Positions 6,488 through 13,925 of a stretch of DNA of 22,435 nt are shown here, one piece after another. Position numbers and translations under genes: made by a program. Source of the stretch: CALXCT01 sp964422185. GTDB lineage: Bacteria; Bacillota; Clostridia; Oscillospirales; Oscillospiraceae. The stretch's first letter is position 1. Every line of letters begins with the position of its first letter. The DNA is taken from contig CAYRAG010000030.1 in the NCBI GenBank assembly GCA_964422185.1, positions 1-22,435 of the forward strand. The letters are read 5' to 3'. The notes beneath the pieces are model-generated. The model saw only the letters and a list, made by a program, of their open reading frames with translations. It searched no databases and had not been told where the DNA came from.

Positions 6488-7733
6488 AGCCCAAAGACCT
6501 CCTTGAGCGCCTCCTCTTTCAGCTGGGCGCCGATCACGCACAGTCTGCCGGTATAGTCGGCGTCGCCGGGCCGGATGTTGATCTCGCCGGGGGTGTAGTC
6601 AAAGTGGAGCCAGCCGCCGCCCACCCGGGGCAGGATTCCCTTGGCCCGGAGCACCGCGCCGTAGATGCCGGTATTCAGCTCATCCAGCGCGGTCTCAATC
6701 TCATCCTCCGTGAACTTCTTCGTGGTCTCCACGCCCCAGCTGGAGAACACCTCGTCCGCGTGGTGGTGATGGTGATGATCGTGGTCATGGTCGTGATCGT
6801 GATCGTGATCATGTTCATCGTCATGCTCATGCTCATGATCGTGGTCATGTTCATGTTCATGTTCATGCTCGTGGTCGTGGTCATGCTCGTGGTCATGATC
6901 GTGGTCGTGATCCTCTTCCTCATGCTCGTGGTCATGGCTGTGGCTGCTGGCGCGGATCTNNNNNNNNNNNNNNNNNNNNNNNNNNNNNNNNNNNNNNNNN
7001 NNNNNNNNNNNNNNNNNNNNNNNNNNNNNNNNNNNNNNNNNNNNNNNNNNNNNNNNNNNTCGTGATCCTCTTCCTCATGCTCGTGGTCATGGCTGTGGCT
7101 GCTGGCGCGGATCTCGTCCAGCAGCTCCCTGGCGAGGGTGTGCCCCTGGATAATGCCGCGGATCTGGCTGCCGGTGAGCTGATCCCACGGTGTGGTGATG
7201 ATCGGCGCATCGGGGTTGTGCGTGCGCAGCAGCGCCGTGACGGCGGCCAGCTTCTCATCGCTCATGCTGTCGGTCCGGCTGAGGAAGATGGAGGCGGCGT
7301 ACTCCACCTGGTCGTTGAAGAACTGGCCGAAGTTCTTCATGTACAGCTTGCACTTCGCGGCGTTGACCACGGTGATCAGCGCCCCGATCTCCAGGGGAAC
7401 CTCCTCCCCGGTGTGCTCCACCGCCTGGATCACCTGGGACAGCTCGCCCACGCCGGTGGGCTCGATGATGATCCGATCCGGGGCGTAGGTGGCGATGACC
7501 TCCTTGAGCGCCTTGTTGAAGTCGCCCACCAGAGAGCAGCAGATGCACCCGGAGTTCATCTCGGAGATCTGGATGCCGGAGTCCTTGAGAAAACCGGCGT
7601 CAATGCCGATCTCCCCGAACTCGTTCTCAATGAGCACAAGCTTCTGATTCTCATAGACCTCCGAGATCAGCTTGCGGATCAGCGTGGTCTTCCCCGCGCC
7701 CAGAAAGCCGGATACGATGTCAATTTTTGTCAT
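6484..7733 (-). CDS. CobW/COG0523 metallochaperone GTPase with long His-rich linker (interrupted by a false gap)
   Basis: A GTP-dependent metal-handling protein of the CobW/YeiR/ZNG1 group. The N-terminus has GFLGAGKT (9-16), EFGEIGID (38-45), the metal motif CICC (63-66), EPTG (91-94) and SRTD (152-155). Then comes a linker of alternating His with Asp/Glu, about 31 His in about 66 residues, ending in six consecutive His. The C-terminal CobW domain ends KEEALKEVFGL. A run of 100 N splits the gene. The 55 bases before it (6905-6959) equal those after it (7060-7114), and removing one copy plus the N run restores a single 364-aa frame. The gene is therefore probably intact. Zn, Ni or Co as cargo cannot be told from sequence. 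Translation of the second GTPase is coupled to its stop. Confidence 0.9.
6752..6959 (-). repeat. Low-complexity His-codon repeat in the CobW linker
   Basis: Tandem six-base units (GTGGTC, ATGTTC, GTGATC and similar on the plus strand) encode (His-Asp/Glu)n on the minus strand. Synonymous CAC/CAT and GAC/GAT/GAA/GAG variation between units shows the repeat is old and kept for its protein. Its repetitiveness likely caused the assembly break next to it. Confidence 0.85.
6960..7059. other. 100-N scaffold gap, probably an unmerged contig overlap
   Basis: Exactly 100 N flanked by a 55-base direct duplication (6905-6959 and 7060-7114). The overlap length equals a common assembler k-mer size. Deleting 155 nt joins the two CobW halves in frame. 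Confidence 0.9.
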
Positions 7734-7770
7734 GATAGGGTCCCTCTTTTTTCTTGGATTGCTCGTCTCT

Positions 7771-7798
7771 ATTGTACGCTTTCTCCGAAAAAATGCAA
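7771..7798 (-). promoter_or_regulatory. Sigma-A promoter for the cobW pair
   Basis: Minus strand TTGCAT (7793-7798), 16 nt and TACAAT (7771-7776). Transcription would start near 7764, about 30 nt before the ATG at 7733. I saw no clear Zur or NikR box over it. Confidence 0.7.
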
Positions 7799-7816
7799 TG
7801 CAAACTTACCCACGGA

Positions 7817-7838
7817 GCCCGCCGGAAACACGGCGGGC
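7817..7838. terminator. GC hairpin after the XpaC-like gene, weak terminator candidate
   Basis: A perfect 8-bp stem, GCCCGCCG / CGGCGGGC, with a 6-nt loop lies about 25 nt after the XpaC-like stop codon. There is no U-tract on the minus strand, so intrinsic termination is uncertain. Confidence 0.35.
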
Positions 7839-7862
7839 CCCGGAGGTCTCGAACTTCTTGTC

Positions 7863-9011
7863 TCAGACGCCGATCTGCATCCCCTGATCGCCGGACAGGC
7901 CGTCCTTGTCCAGCATCTGCTCGAGCACTTTCACATCGGCGGTGATATCCATGGCATCGTGCTCAAACAGCCGGTCCAGCTGTTTTTCGAACCCGTCCAC
8001 CACCTTGTCCATCATGCCCTCAATCCGCTCCTTGGCCGCGGTGATGTTCTCCCCCTCCACGCCCTGAGACTCCAGACTGGCGTACGCACGGAGGATCTTC
8101 AGCGTCGTGGGGAGGTAGTAGTTCAGGAAGCTGCGCAGCTGCTGCTCCCTGCCGGGATCCTCTTTCAGCATGCGGAAGATCTTCCGGGTGATGTCCTCAA
8201 TCCGGTCGATCTTCGCGGACAGCTCCGGCTGGGCGATGGCGTCGTTCACCTGGCGGATCTCCGCGAGAATCGCGTCCTCGCGGCTGAGATCCGACGGCTC
8301 CTGCGCCGTCACCTCCGGTTCCGGCTCCGGCTCCGGGATTCCCTCGTCGGAGAGCACCAGCTGATCCGACGGCAGATCCAGATACCCCTGGGGCAGGATC
8401 CCCTCATCGAGCATCTCCTGCAGATCGTCGTACACGGTCTTTTTGGGGATGCCCGCCGTCTCGGACATGGCCGTCAGGCTGATCTTCTCCCGCCTGCCGA
8501 TGAGGCTGAGGTACTTGTGGAACCGGCTCCCCTTTTTCCGCTGCCGCAGCCCGTAGGACAGCACGGCCAGGCCGCCGGCCAGGCCGCACATGGGCGGAAT
8601 GACCTCGCTCGTGAAGGTCTGCCAGACCATGCTCCAGCTCTCGCCGATCCAGTACAGCGCGTCTCCCAGATTGACCATGGTCGCCAGCGCGAAAATGGCG
8701 GTGATGACCGCGCCCACCACCATGAACTTCTTCCCGTCCGGGATCAGATCCAGCCGCCCGTTTCCGGTCAGTCCGGCGGCGGGTTTTCTCCCGGCCGTCT
8801 GCGCCGCGGGCGCACTCTGCCGTGCGGCGGCCTCCTGCTGATCCCGGAGCACATCGTACGGGTGGCGCTTTCCGACCCCGCTGGCAAGACCAATCACCTT
8901 GATCGCCAGCAGGAAGATCCCCACCGGCGGGAAGATAAACAGCAATATCACCGGAATAATCCAGCTGAGCAGGTCGTTTTTCCTCTTATTGTCGTTGTTG
9001 GGATTTGCCAT
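7863..9011 (-). CDS. XpaC/TelA-like membrane protein (5-bromo-4-chloroindolyl phosphate hydrolysis family)
   Basis: A 382-aa protein with one TM hairpin at about 14-40 and two more TM segments at about 94-116 and 131-152. A winged-helix-like segment follows (about 165-215: FHKYLSLIGRREKISLTAMS, then AGIPKKTVYDDLQEMLDEGI), then an acidic EPEPEPE linker. The C-terminal helical domain (about 255-372) ends TADVKVLEQMLDKDGL, typical of the XpaC family. That family is named after a Bacillus gene tied to indolyl-phosphate hydrolysis, but its true function is unknown; related TelA proteins are linked to stress and envelope resistance. The start ATG has GGGGAGG 12 nt upstream, which is rather distant. 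It stands alone between the cobW pair and the transposase-like gene. Confidence 0.8.
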   Translation of the reverse strand: MANPNNDNKRKNDLLSWIIPVILLFIFPPVGIFLLAIKVIGLASGVGKRHPYDVLRDQQEAAARQSAPAAQTAGRKPAAGLTGNGRLDLIPDGKKFMVVGAVITAIFALATMVNLGDALYWIGESWSMVWQTFTSEVIPPMCGLAGGLAVLSYGLRQRKKGSRFHKYLSLIGRREKISLTAMSETAGIPKKTVYDDLQEMLDEGILPQGYLDLPSDQLVLSDEGIPEPEPEPEVTAQEPSDLSREDAILAEIRQVNDAIAQPELSAKIDRIEDITRKIFRMLKEDPGREQQLRSFLNYYLPTTLKILRAYASLESQGVEGENITAAKERIEGMMDKVVDGFEKQLDRLFEHDAMDITADVKVLEQMLDKDGLSGDQGMQIGV

Positions 9012-9085
9012 GGGATCGTGAACCTCCCCGGCGCGTCAGCGCCCGCAGTTTACCCCTTCCGCCGCGGATTTGCCGGCGGCACCCG

Positions 9086-9871
9086 CTATGAAACCGCCCT
9101 CTCCCCGAGGCAGAACAGAAAATTCTCATACTCCGGCATCCCGTCGCAGGTGGAGCCGCACAGATCCAGCAGAATGTCGCAGGCCTCGTACATGGCCCCG
9201 CGCAGTCCCTCCGCCCGGTTCCTGTCCAGAGTAAGGAATGTGCAGTCAAGAAAGCCGTAATCAAAATAGGGCTCCAGTTCCCCGGGAAGTTCCCGCGTCC
9301 CTTCCGCACGCAGCGCTTCCACGAGAGCCGCGATGCACAGGTAGATCCCGGACGGCCGGGAGAGCCGTTTCCGGTCGCCCTGCCCCGCCTCCTGCCCCGC
9401 ACGCAGCGCCTCAAAGTCGGGGGTCATCAGCGCGGCGACCTTTCGGTTGATGGGCTCCATGCACCAGTGCATCAGATCGACGCCGTTGCTCCTCCGGTAC
9501 TCCAGGCACTTTCTCCGGAATTTGGCAAAACAGGATTTGGAGAACGGCTGCCTCTCATCGTCCGCGGTATGCAGCGCCACCTGGTAGAGGTAGTTCCCGT
9601 TCACATTCTCGGCCAGCTGTCCGTCCGTGATCCCGAACATCTCCTGGATGATCAGAGCCCCCATGGTGACATTCACGGGCATGTTCGGCCGGGATCTCGC
9701 GCTGTCGCCGTACATGGGCTCAAAAATCCCCCCGTCAATGCAGGGGAAGATGGTCTCGGCAAAGGTCTGCGCCCAGGAATTCTCCACGGCCTCTCTCTCC
9801 TGCGCGGTGAGGCCCGGCCCGCGGTGGTACAGAGAAATCTGCTCGCCGCCGTCGTTCTTTCTGAATGACAT
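9086..9871 (-). CDS. Transposase N-terminal-domain protein (IS1182/DUF772-like) without catalytic core
   Basis: The 261-aa product starts MSFRKNDGGEQISLYHRG. Its first ~150 residues match the DUF772-type N-terminus of IS1182/IS5-group transposases: MPVNVTMGALIIQEMFGITD (about 75-94), YLYQVALHTADDERQPFSKS, CFAKFRRKCLEY. The remaining ~110 residues (LRAGQEAGQGDRKRLSRPSG, FDYGFLDCTFLTLDRNRAEG) show no recognisable DDE core, and the frame stops cleanly after LGERAVS. GGGGGAGGGG precedes the ATG at 9871, and a good promoter lies at 9952-9980. I see no terminal inverted repeats. It is either a truncated insertion-sequence remnant or a retained, possibly repurposed gene. Confidence 0.65.
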   Translation of the reverse strand: MSFRKNDGGEQISLYHRGPGLTAQEREAVENSWAQTFAETIFPCIDGGIFEPMYGDSARSRPNMPVNVTMGALIIQEMFGITDGQLAENVNGNYLYQVALHTADDERQPFSKSCFAKFRRKCLEYRRSNGVDLMHWCMEPINRKVAALMTPDFEALRAGQEAGQGDRKRLSRPSGIYLCIAALVEALRAEGTRELPGELEPYFDYGFLDCTFLTLDRNRAEGLRGAMYEACDILLDLCGSTCDGMPEYENFLFCLGERAVS

Positions 9872-9951
9872 CGAGAAACCCCTCCCCCGTGTCAGCGCCC
9901 TGTTTTCCCGTCCGCGCCGCGGCGGTCTTCCGCGCTTCGAATACCGCGTAC

Positions 9952-9980
9952 ATCGTACCATATTCCCGGTTTTCCTGCAA
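9952..9980 (-). promoter_or_regulatory. Promoter for the transposase-like gene
   Basis: Minus strand TTGCAG (9975-9980), 17 nt and TACGAT (9952-9957), with TGG directly before the -10. A full promoter is unexpected for a dead insertion-sequence fragment. Confidence 0.6.
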
Positions 9981-10120
9981 CAAAAATATATCGCCGGGGC
10001 GGGCGTCCGCCGGCCGTTTCCGGGCTTTCGCCCCGGGCGGGGATCCCCGCGCCGTCCGGGAGGGAAACCGAAGATTTTTCACATGTAACCATTCTGTAAT
10101 ACATTTTTCAGGGAAAAAAT

Positions 10121-10128
10121 GGTATAAT
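10121..10128 (+). promoter_or_regulatory. Extended -10 promoter for the vanW operon
   Basis: TATAAT at 10123-10128 is preceded by TGG (extended -10). No good -35 hexamer is present 17 nt upstream, as is common for extended -10 promoters. Start expected near 10135, about 50 nt before the vanW ATG. Confidence 0.65.
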
Positions 10129-10185
10129 ACCGGAAACAGTTTCGCACCCGGAGCTGTACCCCAACGCGAGAGGTGAATTTCAACC

Positions 10186-12183
10186 ATGCAGGAAACCGAA
10201 ACCGGAGGGAAGCGTCTGGCCTCCCCGGATAAAAAGAAAAAACGCACGCCGCTGATCGTCATCGCTGTGGTGGCCGGCGTGCTGGTTTTGAGTTATCTGG
10301 GCCTGTCCCTGTACGCGGGACTGTCCCCGTCCATCTTCCGCAATGTGACGGTAGCCGGCATTGATGTGGGCGGCATGACACGCGATGTGGCGGAGAGCCG
10401 CCTGAACGACGCGGCCGCGCAGAAGATGGGCAGTCTGACCGCGACGCTGGACTGCGGCAGCTGGAGCGCCTCCCTGCCGGACGGCAGCGTGCAGGTTCAG
10501 GCCGGGAAGACCGCGGAGGAGGCCTGGAACTGCGGGCGGGAGAATTTCTTCACCCAGGGCTTCCAGATGATCCGCCACCTGATGGGCGCCTCGGACAGCG
10601 TGGAGATCTCCGCGGAGCTCACCGACCCGGGCAGACAGGCGCTGGACACGCTGCTGGAGGAGGCGGACGACGCGCTGCCTGACTCCGTCGTCCAGCCCAG
10701 CTGGTCCGTCCGGGGCGAGAATCTGGCCCTCACCGCCGGCGTGCCCGGGCGGAAACTGGATCGGCAGAGCACCCGGGACGGGGCGGACGCCGCCCTGACC
10801 GAGAGCCTGAACCATCTGCTCACCGGCACAGGCGGGGGGGATCTGTCCATCCCCATCGTCGCCGAGGAGACCGCGCCGGAGGATCTGAATCTCCAGCAGG
10901 TGCTCCGCGAGGTGGAGACCACGGCGGAGGACGCCCGCTTTGACACGGAGACCGGGGAGATCGTCCCGGATGTCACCGGCGTCTCCTTTGACCCGGAGCA
11001 GGCGAAAGCGGCGCTGGACGGCGCCGAAGAGGGCCAGACCGTCACGGTGCCCCTGACGCTGACCGAGCCGGAGTTCACCGCGGAGGAGCTGGAGGCCCAC
11101 CTGTTCTCGGATGTCCTGGGCGAGTGCACCACCAATGTGAGCGGCACGGCCTACCGGCTGAACAATGTGGAGCTGGCGGCGGAAAAGTGCAACGGGCTCG
11201 TCCTGCTGCCCGGCGAGGTCTTCTCGTACAATGAGACTGTGGGCCCCCGGACGAGCGCGGCCGGTTTCAAGCCCGCCCCCGCCTATGTGCAGGGCGCGAC
11301 GGTGGATGAGATCGGCGGCGGCATCTGCCAGGTGTCCTCCACCATCTATCTGGCCACCCTGCGCGCCAACCTGAAGATCGAGGAGCGCTACAACCACGCG
11401 TATATCTCCAGCTATATCACCGCCGGCATGGACGCCACCGTGGCCTGGCCGAATCTGGACTACAAATTCAGCAACAACACGAACTATCCCGTGAAAATCG
11501 AGGCGTCCGTGGTGAACCGGAAGCTCACCGTGCGCATTCTGGGGGCCAGGACGGACGACATCACCGTGAAAATGACCTACTCCATCCTGTCCTCCACCCC
11601 CTACGGAACGGTGTACCAGGCGGATCCCGGCGTTCCCGCCGGCACCACCAGGGTGAGCGTCACCCCCTACACCGGGTACAAGGTGGTGGTCTACCGCAAT
11701 CTGTACGACGGCGACGGCAACCTGCTCAGCTCCACCCAGGAGAGCATGAACACCTACAGGAAACGGGACAGGGTCATCCTCTACAATCCCGCGGATGAGG
11801 GAACCATCAACGGCACCGGCGGCTCCACCGCCCCCGCGGAATCCACGCAGCCCGCGGAGCCCACGGAGCCCGCACCCTCCGGGGAGCCCGTCCCCACCGA
11901 TCCCGGTGTGACAGCCTCTCCGCAGCCGCAGCCCACCGAGCCCGTACCCTCCGCTTCTCCGGAGCCGAACCCGTCCGGGGATCCGGGCCTCACGGGGGAT
12001 CCGGCGCAGAGCGCACAGCCTGAGCCGTCCGCGCAGCCCTCTCCGGAACCCGCGCCGTCTCCGGAGCCGGCACCGGAACCGGTGCCCTCTGCGGCGCCGG
12101 ATATCCCGTCTCCCGCGCCCGAGGCCCCGGCCCCGGAGCAGCAGGCGCCCCCCGCGGCCCCTGAGGGAGGGGCGCAGCCATGA
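10186..12183 (+). CDS. VanW-family protein with peptidoglycan-binding-like repeats and Pro/Glu-rich tail
   Basis: A 665-aa envelope protein. A basic N-terminus is followed by one TM anchor (about 22-44), with the rest outside. Residues about 50-300 contain two copies of the YoaR-like putative peptidoglycan-binding domain seen in VanW proteins (NVTVAGIDVGGMTRDVAESR; VPDVTGVSFDPEQAKAAL). The VanW domain (about 320-450) carries GEVFSYNETVGPRTSAAGF, GGGICQVSSTIYLATL with Cys381, and YISSYITAGMDATVAWPNLD. A beta-rich G5-like segment follows. From about residue 544 the tail is almost all Pro, Ala, Ser, Glu, Thr and probably spans the wall. The molecular function of VanW is unknown; its name comes from a vancomycin-resistance cluster, and resistance should not be inferred. 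GAGAGGTGA precedes the ATG. The stop overlaps the next start. Confidence 0.92.
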   Translation: MQETETGGKRLASPDKKKKRTPLIVIAVVAGVLVLSYLGLSLYAGLSPSIFRNVTVAGIDVGGMTRDVAESRLNDAAAQKMGSLTATLDCGSWSASLPDGSVQVQAGKTAEEAWNCGRENFFTQGFQMIRHLMGASDSVEISAELTDPGRQALDTLLEEADDALPDSVVQPSWSVRGENLALTAGVPGRKLDRQSTRDGADAALTESLNHLLTGTGGGDLSIPIVAEETAPEDLNLQQVLREVETTAEDARFDTETGEIVPDVTGVSFDPEQAKAALDGAEEGQTVTVPLTLTEPEFTAEELEAHLFSDVLGECTTNVSGTAYRLNNVELAAEKCNGLVLLPGEVFSYNETVGPRTSAAGFKPAPAYVQGATVDEIGGGICQVSSTIYLATLRANLKIEERYNHAYISSYITAGMDATVAWPNLDYKFSNNTNYPVKIEASVVNRKLTVRILGARTDDITVKMTYSILSSTPYGTVYQADPGVPAGTTRVSVTPYTGYKVVVYRNLYDGDGNLLSSTQESMNTYRKRDRVILYNPADEGTINGTGGSTAPAESTQPAEPTEPAPSGEPVPTDPGVTASPQPQPTEPVPSASPEPNPSGDPGLTGDPAQSAQPEPSAQPSPEPAPSPEPAPEPVPSAAPDIPSPAPEAPAPEQQAPPAAPEGGAQP

Positions 12184-13070
12184 CGAGTTCGGATCTGCGC
12201 AGGAGTCTGAAGCGGTACTCCAGGCAGACTATCGGGATGAACCCGATGATCGCCCTGCGCGCCTCCGCCGCCGTGGTGGCCATCACGCTGGTGCTGGTCA
12301 CAGTGCAGTCGTTTCTGGGCCACCCTCTGACCTATATGATCCTGCCCATTGAGGGCAACGAGGCGCTGTACACCGGACTGCAGATCACCTCCTCCGGCAT
12401 CGCGGGCGCACTGCGTCTGGACGCGGCCGGGGCCATCATGGCCATCCAGATGACCTGGGGTTACGCGGCCGCTTTCCTTGTGGAGAATCTCGTCATCCTC
12501 CTGGTGAGCGTGCCGGTCACCTACGCCGCGTTCGAGCACTTCATCGGGCTGCTCCGGCGGCAGGTCTATTCGACAAAATCCCTGTTTCGCTGGTACACGG
12601 ATCTGCGCCTGATCTTCCCCTCGTTCTTCCTGGAGCTGATCGTCAGCGCGGTGCGCTGGGGCGCGAGGATGATCTGTCTGGCGCCCGGCCTGTCCCTGCT
12701 CGCCACCGGCGCGGCCGGCGAGGGGGACTCCATGCTGCTCAACCTGTCCAGCCTGCTGATGATCGCCGGGCTGCTGATCAGCTACGGGTTCAGCTGCCAG
12801 CTGGAGCCGGCCCGGTACTTCCTGGCCAACCAGCCGGAGCTGGGCACTTTCGGCGCCCTGCGTGCGGGCTGGCGCAGCCTGAAGGGCCGGCGTCTGGAAT
12901 TCTTCTGGTTCTCTCTGTCGTTTATCGGATGGGACTTCTTCTCCGCGTTCACCAGCGGCCTGGGCGACATCTACACGCTGCCCTACAAGGCCCTGACCAC
13001 CGTGCTGTACCTCGGGATTGTCACGCCGGAGAAGCCGCCCGAAGGGGGAGGGATCGCGCCCCGTGTCTGA
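12180..13070 (+). CDS. DUF975 family integral membrane protein
   Basis: A 296-aa polytopic membrane protein with about six TM segments (about 28-46, 80-100, 105-125, 150-175, 180-205, 240-262). The C-terminal signature WDFFSAFTSGLGDIYTLPYK, followed by a last hydrophobic stretch, is that of DUF975, common in Firmicutes and of unknown function. The ATG overlaps the vanW stop (ATGA), with GGGAGGGG about 8 nt before it, so translation is likely coupled. Being co-translated with a wall-facing VanW protein suggests an envelope role, by inference only. Confidence 0.85.
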   Translation: MTSSDLRRSLKRYSRQTIGMNPMIALRASAAVVAITLVLVTVQSFLGHPLTYMILPIEGNEALYTGLQITSSGIAGALRLDAAGAIMAIQMTWGYAAAFLVENLVILLVSVPVTYAAFEHFIGLLRRQVYSTKSLFRWYTDLRLIFPSFFLELIVSAVRWGARMICLAPGLSLLATGAAGEGDSMLLNLSSLLMIAGLLISYGFSCQLEPARYFLANQPELGTFGALRAGWRSLKGRRLEFFWFSLSFIGWDFFSAFTSGLGDIYTLPYKALTTVLYLGIVTPEKPPEGGGIAPRV

Positions 13071-13731
13071 GCTTTTTTCCCAGGCGTCCCTCGACTTTCT
13101 CTGGGGGATCGCCCTCCACAACGACCGAACCTGGTTTCAGGAACACAGGGCGGACTACCTCAGCGAGGTGGACGCGCCCCTTCGCACGCTGGCCTTTCAG
13201 ACCCACCGTGCCATGACGGAGGACTACCCGGACGAGCAGTTCAATGTCCATGTCAGCCGCATCTACCGGGACGCCCGCCGTCTCCACGGCCGGGGCCCGT
13301 ATAAGAGCTGTCTCTGGTTCACCCTGCGCCGTGCGGAGGATCCGGAGGTGGATCTGCCGGCGTACTATTTCGAGATCGCGCCGGACTACTTCGCGTACGG
13401 GCTGGGCTACTACGCCGCCCGGCCGGCCACCATGGCCAGGTTCCGCGCCCGCATCGACCGGAACCCCGCCCCCATGGCGCGTCTGGCCCGCCTGCTGGCG
13501 CAGCAGAGCGATTTTGTCCTGGAGGGCCCCCGCTACGCCCGGCCGAAAGGAGACCCGGGCCAGCTGCTGGAGCCCTGGTACAACCGGCGCTCGATCAGCG
13601 TCTCGCGCACCTGTGACCCCGGCGGTCTGCTGTTCCAGCCGCAGCTTGCGGACACCCTGAAAGAGGGCTTTGACTTCCTGATGCCGCTCTACCGGTATCT
13701 GGTCACCCTGCCCGCGGATCCGGAGCCCTGA
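13063..13731 (+). CDS. DUF2461 family protein
   Basis: A 222-aa soluble protein matching DUF2461 (TIGR02453): LDFLWGIALHNDRTWFQEHR, VSRIYRDARR, GPYKSCLWF, YYFEIAPDYFAYGLGYY, EPWYNRRSISVSR. Its function is unknown. The start is not an ATG. I chose the GTG at 13063, giving V-SELFSQASLDFLWG, because it sits about 11 nt after GGGGGAGGG and overlaps the DUF975 stop by 8 nt. The ATG at 13018 would add 15 residues unlike the family. It is the last gene of a tightly overlapping three-gene operon that ends at a clear terminator. Confidence 0.88.
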   Translation: MSELFSQASLDFLWGIALHNDRTWFQEHRADYLSEVDAPLRTLAFQTHRAMTEDYPDEQFNVHVSRIYRDARRLHGRGPYKSCLWFTLRRAEDPEVDLPAYYFEIAPDYFAYGLGYYAARPATMARFRARIDRNPAPMARLARLLAQQSDFVLEGPRYARPKGDPGQLLEPWYNRRSISVSRTCDPGGLLFQPQLADTLKEGFDFLMPLYRYLVTLPADPEP

Positions 13732-13759
13732 CCGGAGCGCCGGCATCCACCACCACACG

Positions 13760-13794
13760 CGCCTCTGCCGATACATCGCCGGCAGAGGCGTTTT
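13760..13794 (+). terminator. Intrinsic terminator of the vanW-DUF975-DUF2461 operon
   Basis: An 11-bp perfect stem, CGCCTCTGCCG / CGGCAGAGGCG, with a 9-nt loop is followed by TTTT. Confidence 0.88.
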
Positions 13795-13925
13795 CACGGA
13801 ACATCTCCCGCCGCCGCACCCCGGCAGCCCCGGAATCGAATCCGGACACACGCGGGATCCCCGCGCCACGAAAAGGAGGAACGGCCCAAAACCCCGCCCG
13901 TGCGGGATCCCCGGCCGGAGCGCAT

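Larger units (their letters stand above)
9872..10185. other. Divergent intergenic region with two promoters
   Basis: The 314 nt between the transposase-like gene and vanW hold a minus-strand promoter (9952-9980) and a plus-strand extended -10 promoter (10121-10128). AT-rich patches at 9961-9990 and 10090-10130 stand out. No gene is seen here. Confidence 0.6.

Noticed and set aside
6752..6959. A CRISPR array or tandem-repeat locus
   Set aside because: The repeats are six-base His-Asp/Glu codon pairs inside a CobW gene, with no spacers.
7062..9260. A 732-codon plus-strand frame
   Set aside because: It is antisense to the CobW and XpaC-like genes and part of the transposase-like gene, and has no recognisable domain.
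10186..13070. A vancomycin-resistance locus because of vanW
   Set aside because: No vanA/B/H/X/R/S-type genes are present. VanW proteins are widespread in Firmicutes without resistance.
13871..13902. A small gene after the strong AAAAGGAGGA site before the SGNH gene
   Set aside because: The only start nearby (GTG at 13900) gives a nine-codon reading ending at the SGNH ATG, and it lies too far from the RBS.
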